From the NCBI GenBank assembly GCA_030446745.1, contig JAUJMS010000004.1:62001-126000 (forward strand): a stretch of DNA of 64,000 nucleotides. Reading direction: 5' to 3'. This DNA is from Egibacteraceae bacterium (GTDB lineage: Bacteria; Actinomycetota; Nitriliruptoria; Euzebyales; Egibacteraceae). This document shows positions 10,407-18,920 of this stretch, one piece after another (position 1 is the first letter of the stretch; each line of letters begins with the position of its first letter). The notes beneath the pieces are model-generated. The model was not told the DNA's origin, did not search any database, and saw only the letters and a program-made list of their open reading frames with translations. The translations under genes were made by a program, and so were the position numbers.

Positions 10407-11716
10407 GTCCGCTCGGCGTCGTCGTCCAGCGGTGGCCACGGCTCGTCGGGCGAGGCGCGCCGCGCCTTGCGCACGCCGGCGAGCACGGTGAGCACCTGGC
10501 GTCCGGCGCCGCGCTCGACGAGGTCGCGGTAGACCGTCGCGGGCGAGGTGTCCAGCGCGACGACGACGAGGTCGGCCGGCCGGCCGGGCGCCAGGACACC
10601 GCAGTGCTGCCCCCACCCGAGCGCGGCGGCGCCGTCGCCGGTCGCCAGACGGACCGCCGCCTCGGCGAGCGGCGCGGGACCGGTGTTCGACGGCCACGCG
10701 GACAGGCCGCGCTGGGCGGCCAACCGCGCCCACGCGGCCGCCTCGGCCAGGACGTCGAGCGACGGGACCGCGGCCGCGCTGCCGAGGCCGAGCGCGAGCG
10801 GTGTGCCCGCGGCCGCGTACCGCTCGAGCGGCGCGTCGCCGACGTGCAGGGCGGCGTCGGCGCGCGGCGTGCACACGACGGTGACACCGCGCGCGGCGAG
10901 CAGCCGCGCCTCACCGTCGTCGATGCGCACACCGCCGGCGAGCGTCGCCCCGGGCAGCAGCGCCCCAAGGTCGTCGAGGTAGCGCACCGGCGTCGTCCCG
11001 GCGCCCCCGTCGAGCCACTCGAAGCCGTAGCCGCGCGCCCGTGCGCGCTCGGCGAGCGGTCCGCTGCCGTCGCGCAGCGCCGCCGCCTCGGCGGGAGTCG
11101 TCGCCGCGCACAGCTGCAGCGGCGCGTCGCTGCGCTTGGCGAGCGCCGCCAGCGCCTGGAGCACGCCGGCGCCCAGCGAGGTCGTGCTGCGAGGTGCGAT
11201 GCCGACGCGGCGGCCGTCCGCCGGGAGGGTCAGCGCGTGCTCGACGGCGGTGAGGACCTCGTCGGCGGTCTCGACGTCGACGCCGCCGACATCGACCAAG
11301 GAGTCGCCCGCCAGGCCGGCGCGACACGCCGCGGGCACCCCCGCCCCACGCGTGACGACGTCGCCGGCGGCGGTCACGCCGGCGCGCAGCAGCGCGAGGA
11401 CGCCGCGGTGCGCCGAGCGGCCCCAACGTTGCTCGGGCCACGCCGCCGTCGTCGCACGCAGCGCCGCAGCCCAGCGGTGCAGGGGCGCCGGCGGCACGCT
11501 CGCGGCGGCGTCGGTCGACTCGACGTGGGTGCGTCCCGCGACGAGTCCGGGCAACAGAACGCCGTCGACGCGGTACGTGCGCTGCGCGGCGGGCGCCAAC
11601 GCCTCCGCGGCGCCCACCGCCACGATCGTGCCACCGTCGACGAGGACCGCGCCGTCGGCCAGCGGCGGACCGACCAGCGGGCAGACCACGTCGGCGGCGT
11701 ACAGCACGGCGGGCAT
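10403..11716 (-). CDS. Degenerate amidohydrolase-family protein lacking metal ligands (437 aa)
   Basis: Overall architecture is that of the TRZ/ATZ-type amidohydrolases that include aminodeoxyfutalosine deaminase and chlorohydrolases: an N-terminal strand region, LLPGLVAGRTHVES, APRSTTSLG, a region at LLAARGVTVVCTPRAD, LGLGSAAAVPSLDVLAEA and the closing GVLAPGRPADLVVV. But metal sites appear replaced: the first His of HxH is R62, the His of APH is R176, the HxAET site is C203-A-A-T-T, the following AHxxH is G261-G-V-R, and the catalytic Asp of GTDS is G312. A hydrolytic role is therefore unlikely. ATG at 11716 is preceded by TACACT and 6 bases, suggesting a leaderless start. Coupled to menG. 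Confidence 0.75.
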   Translation of the reverse strand: MPAVLYAADVVCPLVGPPLADGAVLVDGGTIVAVGAAEALAPAAQRTYRVDGVLLPGLVAGRTHVESTDAAASVPPAPLHRWAAALRATTAAWPEQRWGRSAHRGVLALLRAGVTAAGDVVTRGAGVPAACRAGLAGDSLVDVGGVDVETADEVLTAVEHALTLPADGRRVGIAPRSTTSLGAGVLQALAALAKRSDAPLQLCAATTPAEAAALRDGSGPLAERARARGYGFEWLDGGAGTTPVRYLDDLGALLPGATLAGGVRIDDGEARLLAARGVTVVCTPRADAALHVGDAPLERYAAAGTPLALGLGSAAAVPSLDVLAEAAAWARLAAQRGLSAWPSNTGPAPLAEAAVRLATGDGAAALGWGQHCGVLAPGRPADLVVVALDTSPATVYRDLVERGAGRQVLTVLAGVRKARRASPDEPWPPLDDDAERT

Positions 11717-11722
11717 CCGGCG

Positions 11723-11728
11723 AGTGTA
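11723..11728 (-). promoter_or_regulatory. -10 box (TACACT), probably leaderless
   Basis: TACACT on the minus strand lies 6 bases before the ATG at 11716, so transcription would begin at or next to the start codon of the amidohydrolase-like gene. It would drive that gene and menG. Confidence 0.5.
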
Positions 11729-11806
11729 GGGGGCCTCGGCGGCTCCCGGCCGTCTCAAGGCGGCGCGTCACGGTGCCGATGGCAACCGGGAACCGACCGA
11801 CACGAG

Positions 11807-12466
11807 GTGCGTCATGGGGTTGAAGAGAAGCCGCCGGCCGACGCCGGCGCAGCCGACGGACGGGCCCGCTGCGCGATGTGTGGAGCCGCCGTCCCCGTCG
11901 ACGACAGCGGCCGCTGCCCGCTCGGCCACGTCGTCGCCGTCCCGGTCGCGTCGACCCCTCCGCCGGTGGTTGAGGCCGCCCCCGCCTCGCGCCCCGCACC
12001 CGTCGCCCCGGCGGCAGCCGCGGAGCCGGTCTCCGTCGCCCCGGTCGCGCCGACCCCTGCGCCCCAGCCCGTCGCCGAAGACCCGTTCGCCCATCCCTAC
12101 GACGAGGTGCTCGCCTGGGACGCGCCGGCGCCCGACGCCCCGCCGGCTCCGGTCGTGCCGTTGCGGACGCCGCCTGCGGTTCCGCCGTCAGCGACCCCCC
12201 CACCGGCGGCGTCGACGGTCGACGCGTTCGAGCTGTTGAACTGGGACGAGGTCGACACGACGGGTTCGGCGCTCGACGTCGACGCCGCGACGCTGCCCGG
12301 GGCGACGACGCCGGCGTCTGACCGGGCCGCGATCCACGAGCTCAGCGAGCCCGACGACGACCGTGAGGACGCCGCCCGGGCGCGGCGCCGCGCCGCCGGC
12401 GTGCTCGGCGGGGCGCTGGCCGTGATGGGCGCCGTCGCCCTGTCGCTCGCCGCACTCCCCCTGTAA
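11807..12466 (+). CDS. Zinc-ribbon protein with Pro/Ala linker and C-terminal membrane anchor (219 aa)
   Basis: Not a named family I recognise. The N-terminus holds CAMCGAAVPVDDSGRCPLGH, a likely zinc-binding knuckle. A long Pro/Ala/Val-rich segment follows (about residues 50-140), then an acidic helix with an AFELLNWDEVD motif, and the C-terminus is a single hydrophobic helix (LGGALAVMGAVALSLAALPL) after a basic RARRRAAG cluster. So it is probably a tail-anchored inner-membrane protein facing the cytoplasm. Start is uncertain; GTG at 11807 keeps the zinc motif in frame. It lies before the MerR/menF pair on the same strand. Confidence 0.6.
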   Translation: MRHGVEEKPPADAGAADGRARCAMCGAAVPVDDSGRCPLGHVVAVPVASTPPPVVEAAPASRPAPVAPAAAAEPVSVAPVAPTPAPQPVAEDPFAHPYDEVLAWDAPAPDAPPAPVVPLRTPPAVPPSATPPPAASTVDAFELLNWDEVDTTGSALDVDAATLPGATTPASDRAAIHELSEPDDDREDAARARRRAAGVLGGALAVMGAVALSLAALPL

Positions 12467-12512
12467 CGGACAGCGCCGCGGGCGACGGCCCACGGATGCG
12501 AGCGGCGACTCG

Positions 12513-12518
12513 TACAGT
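12513..12518 (+). promoter_or_regulatory. -10 box (TACAGT) of merR-menF
   Basis: TACAGT ends 8 bases before the GTG at 12527. With the usual spacing the transcript would start at or just before this GTG, which makes it a better start than the GTG at 12521. Confidence 0.5.
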
Positions 12519-12526
12519 GGGTGCTC

Positions 12527-13258
12527 GTGCGGTACCGAGTCGATGCGCTGGCTGCCCACTGCGGCGTGACGGTCGACACCGTGCGCTACTACCAGGCGAA
12601 GGGGTTGTTGCCGCGCCCGGTTCGTGAGGGACGGGTCGCCTGGTACGGCGACGACCACGTCGAGCGCCTCGGGCGGATCCGCGAGCTGCAGACCAAGGGC
12701 TTCAGCCTGGCGATGATCGGCCGGGCGCTGGCGGGCCAGCTCGACGCGACCGAGGAGGCGCTGGCAAGCGCGCTCGCGGGGCCGCTGCCGGGTGAGGCGC
12801 CGGCCGAGCGGCTCACCCTGGACGACCTCGCGCGGCGGACCGGCACGTCGACGACCCTGCTCGAGGCGTTGACGCGCGAGGGGTTGCTCGTCACGCGGGT
12901 CGACGACAGCGACGCCCCGTACACCGCCGCCGACGCCGAGGCACTGCGCGCGGGGCTCGCGCTGCTGGAGGCGGGCGTGCCGCTGTCCGAGCTGCTCGCG
13001 CTGGCTCGCGAGCACGACGCCGCCACCCGCGCGGTCGCCGAACGCGCCGTCGACCTGTTCGCCCGCTACGTCCGCGACCCGATCCGCGACACCGCCACGT
13101 CCGAGGAGCAGGCCGCCGAGCAGATGGTGGCGGCGCTGCACGCGATGCTGCCAGCCGTCGGTGCGGTCGTCGTCCACCATTTCCGCCGCCGGCTGCTCGC
13201 GGCGGCGCGGGCGCGGCTGACCGACGACCCCACCGCCGCCGAGGCGGAGACGGGATGA
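12527..13258 (+). CDS. MerR-family transcriptional regulator (243 aa)
   Basis: The N-terminal MerR helix-turn-helix is clear: VDALAAHCGVTVDTVRYYQAKGLLP, then GDDHVERLGRIRELQTKGFSLAMIG. A second, weaker winged-helix-like segment (LTLDDLARRTGTSTTLLEALTREGLL, about 95-120) follows, as in actinobacterial MerR proteins with two DNA-recognition modules. No cysteine-rich metal-sensing loop is evident, so the signal is unknown. Its stop overlaps the menF start (ATGA), so it probably governs isochorismate synthase and perhaps the rest of the men cluster. Confidence 0.85.
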   Translation: MRYRVDALAAHCGVTVDTVRYYQAKGLLPRPVREGRVAWYGDDHVERLGRIRELQTKGFSLAMIGRALAGQLDATEEALASALAGPLPGEAPAERLTLDDLARRTGTSTTLLEALTREGLLVTRVDDSDAPYTAADAEALRAGLALLEAGVPLSELLALAREHDAATRAVAERAVDLFARYVRDPIRDTATSEEQAAEQMVAALHAMLPAVGAVVVHHFRRRLLAAARARLTDDPTAAEAETG

Positions 13259-14499
13259 CCACGGCATCCGCGAGCACGGCGACGCTGACCGTTCGCACCG
13301 TCGAGGTCGACGCGCCCGACGACCTGCTCGCCCTGCTCGCCGACCCCGCGAGCGTCGCGTGGATCCGCCGCGGGGACGGCCTGGTCGGCTGGGGCCGCGC
13401 GGCGCGTATCGACGTCGGCGCAGGGGCGGACCGTTTCGCGCGCGCGACCGCCGCGCTGGCGGCGCTGTTCGACCGCGCCGTCGTCGACGACGAGGTCGGC
13501 GTGCCGGGCACCGGACCCGTCGCCTTCGGCAGCATCACGTTCGACCCGCGGTCGGCTGGCTCGGTGCTCGTCGTGCCGGCGGTGGTGCTCGGGCGGCGCG
13601 ACGGCCGTGCCTGGCTGACGGTCACCGGCGACACGCCGAGGGACGGCGGCGTGCCGCCCGGGCCGCAGGCGTTGCCGGCGCCGGGGCGGGTGCGCTACGC
13701 CGGCGCGTCGCTGCCCGAGCTTGCCTGGCTCGACGCCGTCGCGACCGCCGCGCGTGCGGTGCGCGCCGGCGAGCTCGACAAGGTGGTGCTCGCGCGCGAC
13801 CTGCACGTGTGGTCCGACGCCCCGTTGGACCCACGCGTGCTCGCACGCCGCCTCGCCGAGCGCTTCCCCGACTGCTTCACGTTCGTGTGCGAGGGGTTGG
13901 TCGGCGCGACGCCGGAGCTGCTGGTGCGCCGGACCGGCACCGACGTCGAGTCGCTCGTGCTGGCCGGCTCCGCGCCCCGCGGTCGCGACGCCGCCGACGA
14001 CGCGCGGCGCGGCGCGGCGCTGCTCGCGTCGCACAAGGACCGCCGCGAACACGACCTGGCGGTCGCGTCGGTGCGCGACGTCCTCGCGCCGCGCTGCGGG
14101 CAGCTGGCCACGGACCCGCAGCCGCACCTGCTGCGCCTGGCGAACGTCGCGCACCTCGCCACCGCGGTGCGCGGGCGGCTGAGCGGAACGCCGACCGCCC
14201 TGGAGCTCGCCGCGGCCCTGCATCCGACCGCCGCGGTGTGCGGCACCCCGACCGCCGTCGCGCTGGAGCGCATCCGCGTGCTCGAGCGGATGGACCGCGG
14301 GCGCTACGCCGGACCGGTCGGCTGGGTCGACGCGCGCGGCGACGGCGAGTGGGGCATCGCCCTGCGCTGCGCCGAGGTCGACGGCACGCGGGCGCGGCTG
14401 TTCGCCGGCGCGGGCATCGTCGGGGCGTCGCTGCCGGAGGCGGAGCTGGAAGAGACGCGCCTGAAGCTGCGCGCGATGCAGTCGGCGTTGGAGGGCTGA
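13255..14499 (+). CDS. menF: Isochorismate synthase (414 aa)
   Basis: Chorismate-utilising enzyme that opens the classical menaquinone pathway (chorismate to isochorismate). Conserved family segments are LDKVVLARDL, FPDCFTFVCEG, GATPELLVRR, SLVLAGSAPRG, SHKDRREH, the LHPTAAVCGTP signature with the catalytic region and GPVGWVDARGDGEWGIALRC at the C-terminus, with AGAGIVGASLPEAELEET last. Translationally coupled to the MerR gene; ends 23 bases from the convergent menD. Confidence 0.94.
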   Translation: MTTASASTATLTVRTVEVDAPDDLLALLADPASVAWIRRGDGLVGWGRAARIDVGAGADRFARATAALAALFDRAVVDDEVGVPGTGPVAFGSITFDPRSAGSVLVVPAVVLGRRDGRAWLTVTGDTPRDGGVPPGPQALPAPGRVRYAGASLPELAWLDAVATAARAVRAGELDKVVLARDLHVWSDAPLDPRVLARRLAERFPDCFTFVCEGLVGATPELLVRRTGTDVESLVLAGSAPRGRDAADDARRGAALLASHKDRREHDLAVASVRDVLAPRCGQLATDPQPHLLRLANVAHLATAVRGRLSGTPTALELAAALHPTAAVCGTPTAVALERIRVLERMDRGRYAGPVGWVDARGDGEWGIALRCAEVDGTRARLFAGAGIVGASLPEAELEETRLKLRAMQSALEG

Positions 14500-14522
14500 C
14501 CGCGGCGCGCTGACCTACTCAG

Positions 14523-16244
14523 TCATCGCCCGGCGACCGCCGCGCTGACCACCTCGCGCAGCCGCTGGTGCAGCGCGACGTTGGCGTCGCGTTGCGTGCG
14601 CACCTCGACGAGCTGCACGCCACCGGCGGCGCCGGCCGCCACGACGGTGGCGGCGAGGTCGCCGGCGCGCTCCAGGGGGCGGTGGCCGACGCCGAGGCCG
14701 GCGGCGAGCGTGGCGAGGTCGACGCCGTGGGGCGTGGCGAACACCGGCTCGAACGCGGGGTGCCGCGCCGGCGGCAGGAACGAGAAGATGCCGCCGCCGT
14801 CGTTGTTCGCGACGACGACGACGAGGTCGGGGAGCCCCCCGGCGGCCGGGAGCAGGCCGGCGACGTCGTGGAGCAGCGACAGGTCGCCGGCGAGCGCCAG
14901 CGCCGGCCCGTCCCACGCCGCGGCGACCCCGATGGCGGTGGAGCAGAACCCGTCGATGCCGCTGGCCCCCCGGTTGGCCAGGACGCGCAGGTGACGTCGG
15001 GGCGCCATGAACGCGTCGAGGTCGCGCACCGGCATGCTCGACGCGACGGTGAGCACCGACCCCGGTGGCGCGAGGGCGGCGAGGTCGCGCGCGGTGCGCG
15101 GCTCGCTCGGCGTGTCGTCGGCGTCGAGCAGCGCGTCCTGGGCGGCGCGCACGCGCCGGTCGGCGGCGGTCCACGCCGCGAGCCACGGCGAGTCACGCCG
15201 CTCGACGACCTCGTCGACCACGGCGGCGGCCAGGGTGTCGGGGTCGGCGGCGATGACCCGGCTCAGCGCGCGTCGGGGGTCGCGCCACGCCCCCGCGGCG
15301 TCGACCAGAACTTGCGGCACGTCGGCGTCCAGCCGCGACAGCAGCGCCTTGGACAAGCCGACGCGACCGACGACGACGACGACGTCGGGGTAGTGCGAGG
15401 CCCAGAACGCCTCGTCGCGCACGATTGCGTCGTACGCGGCGACGGCGTTGGGGCCGGCACGCGCGCCGGACAGCGGCTCCGCGAACAGCGGCCAGCCGGC
15501 GGCCTCGGCCAGTGCGACGAGCGGTTCTGGTGCCGCCGTCGTGTCGCCGACGACGAGCAGCCCACGCTCCGCACCCTGCACCAGCTCGGCGGCGACCTCC
15601 ACGTCGGCCGGCGACGGTGGGCGGACGGCCGCGGGCACGGCGGTCCACGGCAGGCCGCCAGGGCGCCCGTCGAGGTCGAACGGGAAGCCGGCGCCTTCGG
15701 GGACCAGCGGCTCGCGCAGCGCGCAGTTCAGGTGCACCGGGCCGGGCGGGCCGCCCAGCGCACCGAGCGCCTCGCCGACCGCCCGCGACGTCAGCGAGCG
15801 CCAGTAGGCGTTCGCGCCCGCGACCGGCTCTGGCACGCCGACCTCGCAGAACCAGCGCACCGCCGTGCCGTAGAGCTTGAGCTGGTCGACGGTCTGGTTG
15901 GCGCCCGTGCCGCGCAGCTCGGGCGGGCGGTCGGCGGTGAGCACCAGCAGCGCGACGTGCGCCGCGTCGGCTTCGAGCACCGCCGGGTAAAAGTTCGCGG
16001 CGGCGGTGCCGGAGGTGCACACCACCGGCACCGGCCGGCGCGAGGCCTTGGCCCAGCCGAGGGCCACGAACGCCGCGGACCGCTCGTCGATCCGGACGTG
16101 CAGCCGGATCCGGTCGTCGGCGTGCAGCGCAAGCGCGAACGGCGCCGAACGCGAGCCGGGCGCGATCACGGCGTCGGTCACGCCGTGGCGGGCCAGCTCG
16201 TCGACGACCACCGTCGCCAGGGCGGTCGACGGGTTCGCCGTCAC
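14523..16244 (-). CDS. menD: 2-succinyl-5-enolpyruvyl-6-hydroxy-3-cyclohexene-1-carboxylate synthase (573 aa)
   Basis: Thiamine-diphosphate enzyme that joins isochorismate and 2-oxoglutarate. The N-terminal PYR domain shows VIAPGSRSAPFALAL, HVRIDERSAAFVALGWAKAS with the ThDP-activating glutamate, and VCTSGTAAANFYPAVLEA. DRPPELRGTGANQTVDQ is diagnostic for MenD. The C-terminal domain has the ThDP-binding GDLSLLHDVAGLL and NNDGGGIFSFLP. GTG start at 16244 overlaps the menC stop. Length is typical. Confidence 0.96.
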   Translation of the reverse strand: MTANPSTALATVVVDELARHGVTDAVIAPGSRSAPFALALHADDRIRLHVRIDERSAAFVALGWAKASRRPVPVVCTSGTAAANFYPAVLEADAAHVALLVLTADRPPELRGTGANQTVDQLKLYGTAVRWFCEVGVPEPVAGANAYWRSLTSRAVGEALGALGGPPGPVHLNCALREPLVPEGAGFPFDLDGRPGGLPWTAVPAAVRPPSPADVEVAAELVQGAERGLLVVGDTTAAPEPLVALAEAAGWPLFAEPLSGARAGPNAVAAYDAIVRDEAFWASHYPDVVVVVGRVGLSKALLSRLDADVPQVLVDAAGAWRDPRRALSRVIAADPDTLAAAVVDEVVERRDSPWLAAWTAADRRVRAAQDALLDADDTPSEPRTARDLAALAPPGSVLTVASSMPVRDLDAFMAPRRHLRVLANRGASGIDGFCSTAIGVAAAWDGPALALAGDLSLLHDVAGLLPAAGGLPDLVVVVANNDGGGIFSFLPPARHPAFEPVFATPHGVDLATLAAGLGVGHRPLERAGDLAATVVAAGAAGGVQLVEVRTQRDANVALHQRLREVVSAAVAGR

Positions 16245-17176
16245 CCGGCGGCCTCGGCGGCGGCGAGGCGGTCCAGCCACGCGTCGCGGCGGATCCCGGC
16301 CAGCTCGCTCGCCGCAACCAGCGCCTCGTCGACCGGCGGCCGGCGCACCGCAATGTGGCCGTCGACCGGCACGAGCGGGTCGCTGACGACGTCGGTGGTG
16401 AGCAGCGCCACGGTCGCCAGCCCACAGGCGTACGGCAGCTCCGGCAGCGCCGCGGCCAGCGCCAGGCCCGCGGCGATGCCGACGGAGGTCTCCAGCGCCG
16501 AGGAGACGACCGCCGGCAGGCCGGCGGCCTCGGCCACCCGCAGGGCCGGCCACACCCCGCCGAGCGGCTGGACCTTGAGCACCACGACGTCGGCGGCGTG
16601 GCGCAGCCCCGCGATGCGGCTCGGGTCGTCGGCCAGGCGCACCACTTCGTCGGCGGCGAGCGGTACGTCGACGCGGCGGCGCAGCGCGGCCATGTCGTCC
16701 AGCGTGGGCACCGGCTGCTCGACGTACTCGAGGTCGAACTCGTCGAGGCGGCGGATGCGCACGGCCGCCTCCGGCACCGTCCACGCGCCGTTCGCATCGA
16801 CGCGGATGCGGCCGGCGGGGCCGAGCGCCGCGCGCACCGCGGCCACGCGGGCGACGTCGTCAGCGGCGGTCTGGCCGGGCTCGGCAACCTTGACCTTCGC
16901 CGTCGTGCAGCCCGACGCGGCGACGATCGCGGCGGCGCTGTGCGGGTCGACGGCCGGGACGGTGACGTTGACGGGGACGCGTTCGCGCAGCGGCGGCGGC
17001 CACGGCGTGGTGGCGGCCTCGCGCGCCGCCGCGGCCCAGCGGGCGCAAACCGCAGGCGGGTACTCCGGGAACGGCGAGAACTCCCCCCAGCCGCACGGGC
17101 CGTGCAGCAGGACACCCTCGCGGGCGGTGACCCGGCGGAAGCGGGTCCTCATCGGGATCCCGAATACGTGCGTCAC
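16241..17176 (-). CDS. menC: o-Succinylbenzoate synthase (311 aa)
   Basis: Enolase-superfamily dehydratase of the menaquinone pathway. Superfamily residues are visible: the K-x-K motif (AKVKVAEP), DANGAW (metal Asp), EYVEQPV (metal Glu), ADE in PLAADEVVR, and VLKVQPLGGV with the second catalytic Lys. GTG at 17176 (VTHVFGIPM) gives the family N-terminus and overlaps menA by four bases. Confidence 0.93.
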   Translation of the reverse strand: MTHVFGIPMRTRFRRVTAREGVLLHGPCGWGEFSPFPEYPPAVCARWAAAAREAATTPWPPPLRERVPVNVTVPAVDPHSAAAIVAASGCTTAKVKVAEPGQTAADDVARVAAVRAALGPAGRIRVDANGAWTVPEAAVRIRRLDEFDLEYVEQPVPTLDDMAALRRRVDVPLAADEVVRLADDPSRIAGLRHAADVVVLKVQPLGGVWPALRVAEAAGLPAVVSSALETSVGIAAGLALAAALPELPYACGLATVALLTTDVVSDPLVPVDGHIAVRRPPVDEALVAASELAGIRRDAWLDRLAAAEAAG

Positions 17177-18039
17177 GCGAGCACCAGCCCGGCGGCGAGC
17201 AGGACGCCGAACAGCAGCTCCAGCCGACCGGTGGCCCCCAGGACCGCGACCAGCGCCGGTCCGGTCGCGCCCCGGCGCACGGTGCGGCCGGCGCGGAGCG
17301 CCAACGGCAGGGTCAGCCACGCCAGCAACGGCCACGGCGAGCCGTCGAGGGCGGCGACCGACAGCGCTGCGACGACCAGGAAGGGCAGGGTGACGAGCCC
17401 CCCGTAGAGGTCGCGCGTCCGCGCGTCGCCCAGCCGCACCGCCAGGGTCACCTTCCCGGCGGCGCGATCGGTGCCGAGGTCGCGCAGGTTGTTCACGACG
17501 AGGATCGCGGTGGCGAGCAGGCCGATGGGCACGGCCGCGGCCACGGCGACGCCGGCGACGCGCTCGTCGTGGACGTACTGCGACCCGACCGTGGCGACCA
17601 GGCCGAAGAAGACGAACACGAAGACCTCGCCGAGACCCGCCGACGCGTAGGGGCGCGGGCCGCCGCTGTAGGCGAGCGCCGCGGCGAAGCACACCGCGCC
17701 GACGGCGACGAGCTGCCAGCCGGCGGCGGCGGCGAGAGCCAGGCCGGCGACGGCCGCGACCGCGAGCGCCGCGGCGACGGCGGTGCGCATCGCCGCCGGC
17801 GCCACCGTCCCGGTCGCGACCGCCCGGCGGGGGCCGACCCGGTCCGGCGTGTCCACGCCACGGACGCCGTCGAAGTAGTCGTTGGCGTAGTTGACCGCGA
17901 CCTGGACCGCGAGCGCGACGACGAGGGCCGCGGCGAAGCGCCAGGCGACGAACGTCGACGCCGCGGCGGTGCCCACGAGGACCGGCGCGACGGCGGCGGG
18001 CAGCGTGCGCGGGCGGGCGGCCTCGACGTACGGGTTCAC
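17173..18039 (-). CDS. menA: 1,4-dihydroxy-2-naphthoate polyprenyltransferase (288 aa)
   Basis: Membrane UbiA-family prenyltransferase that attaches the isoprenoid chain to DHNA. Both Asp-rich motifs are present: NYANDYFDGVRGVD (about 50-63) and NNLRDLGTDRAAGK (about 185-198). The rest is eight or nine hydrophobic helices. Start ATG with MNPYVEAARPRTLPAA, the usual family opening. The gene sits between menC and menB on one transcript. Confidence 0.95.
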   Translation of the reverse strand: MNPYVEAARPRTLPAAVAPVLVGTAAASTFVAWRFAAALVVALAVQVAVNYANDYFDGVRGVDTPDRVGPRRAVATGTVAPAAMRTAVAAALAVAAVAGLALAAAAGWQLVAVGAVCFAAALAYSGGPRPYASAGLGEVFVFVFFGLVATVGSQYVHDERVAGVAVAAAVPIGLLATAILVVNNLRDLGTDRAAGKVTLAVRLGDARTRDLYGGLVTLPFLVVAALSVAALDGSPWPLLAWLTLPLALRAGRTVRRGATGPALVAVLGATGRLELLFGVLLAAGLVLA

Positions 18040-18052
18040 CCGGCGGCGCTGC

Positions 18053-18868
18053 TCACGGCCGGCGCGGGAACTTCCCGAAGTCGGGCGGCCGCTTCGCGAC
18101 GTACGCGTCGCGGCCCTCCTGCGCCTCCTCGCTGAGGTAGTACAGCAGCGTCGCGTCGCCGGCGAGCTGCTGGATGCCGGCCAGCCCGTCGTCGGCGGCG
18201 TTGAGCGACGCCTTGAGCATCCGCAGCGCGAGCGGGCTGTGGCGCAGCATCCGCCGGCACCACGCCACCGTCGTCGCCTCCAGCTCAGCCAGCGGCACGA
18301 CGGTGTTGACCAGCCCCATGTCGAGCGCCGCCTGGGCGTCGTACTGCTCGCACAGAAACCAGATCTCGCGGGCCTTCTTCTGCCCGACCGAGCGGGCGAG
18401 CAGCCCCGAGCCGTAGCCGCCGTCGAACGAGCCGACCTTGGGGCCGGTCTGGCCGAAGCGCGCGTTGTCGGCGGCGATCGTCAGGTCGCACACGACGTGG
18501 AGGACGTGGCCGCCGCCGATCGCGTAGCCGGCGACCATCGCGACGACCGGCTTGGGGGTGCGCCGGATCTGGATCTGCAGGTCGAGCACGTTCAGCCGCC
18601 CGACGCCGTGCGGGTCCTTGTAGCCGTCGTCGCCGCGGATCCGCTGGTCGCCGCCGGAGCAGAACGCCTCGTCGCCCGCGCCGGTCAGCACGACGACGCC
18701 GATGTCGGGGTCGTCGCGCGCCACGTTGAGCGCGTGCGACAGCTCGAACAGCGTCGTCGGCCGGAACGCGTTGCGCACCTCGGGCCGGTTGATCGTCAGC
18801 TTCGCGATGCCCTCGGCCGTCTCGTAGACGATGTCGGTGTAGTCGCCCGAGGCCGTCCAGTCGATCAC
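18053..18868 (-). CDS. menB: 1,4-dihydroxy-2-naphthoyl-CoA synthase (271 aa)
   Basis: Crotonase-fold enzyme that closes the naphthoate ring of OSB-CoA. Characteristic motifs include [27 protein letters not shown], the oxyanion-hole stretch [19 protein letters not shown] and [15 protein letters not shown] with the catalytic Asp/Tyr region; the end [10 protein letters not shown] is family-typical. GTG at 18868 is chosen because a GGAG site lies 7 bases upstream; the longer open frame upstream runs into menE and is not real. Divergent from menE. Confidence 0.95.
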   Translation of the reverse strand: MIDWTASGDYTDIVYETAEGIAKLTINRPEVRNAFRPTTLFELSHALNVARDDPDIGVVVLTGAGDEAFCSGGDQRIRGDDGYKDPHGVGRLNVLDLQIQIRRTPKPVVAMVAGYAIGGGHVLHVVCDLTIAADNARFGQTGPKVGSFDGGYGSGLLARSVGQKKAREIWFLCEQYDAQAALDMGLVNTVVPLAELEATTVAWCRRMLRHSPLALRMLKASLNAADDGLAGIQQLAGDATLLYYLSEEAQEGRDAYVAKRPPDFGKFPRRP

Positions 18869-18906
18869 GCCGCAACTCCGATAGCGGTCGCTCGCACGGT
18901 CGCGGC

Positions 18907-18912
18907 TACCGT
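18907..18912. promoter_or_regulatory. -10 box of menE, symmetric and possibly shared with menB
   Basis: TACCGT on the plus strand ends 8 bases before the menE ATG. The bases TACCGTA read TACGGT on the minus strand, another TANNNT box, located to give menB a leader of about 30 bases with its GGAG site. Confidence 0.4.
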
Positions 18913-18920
18913 AGCAGCCG

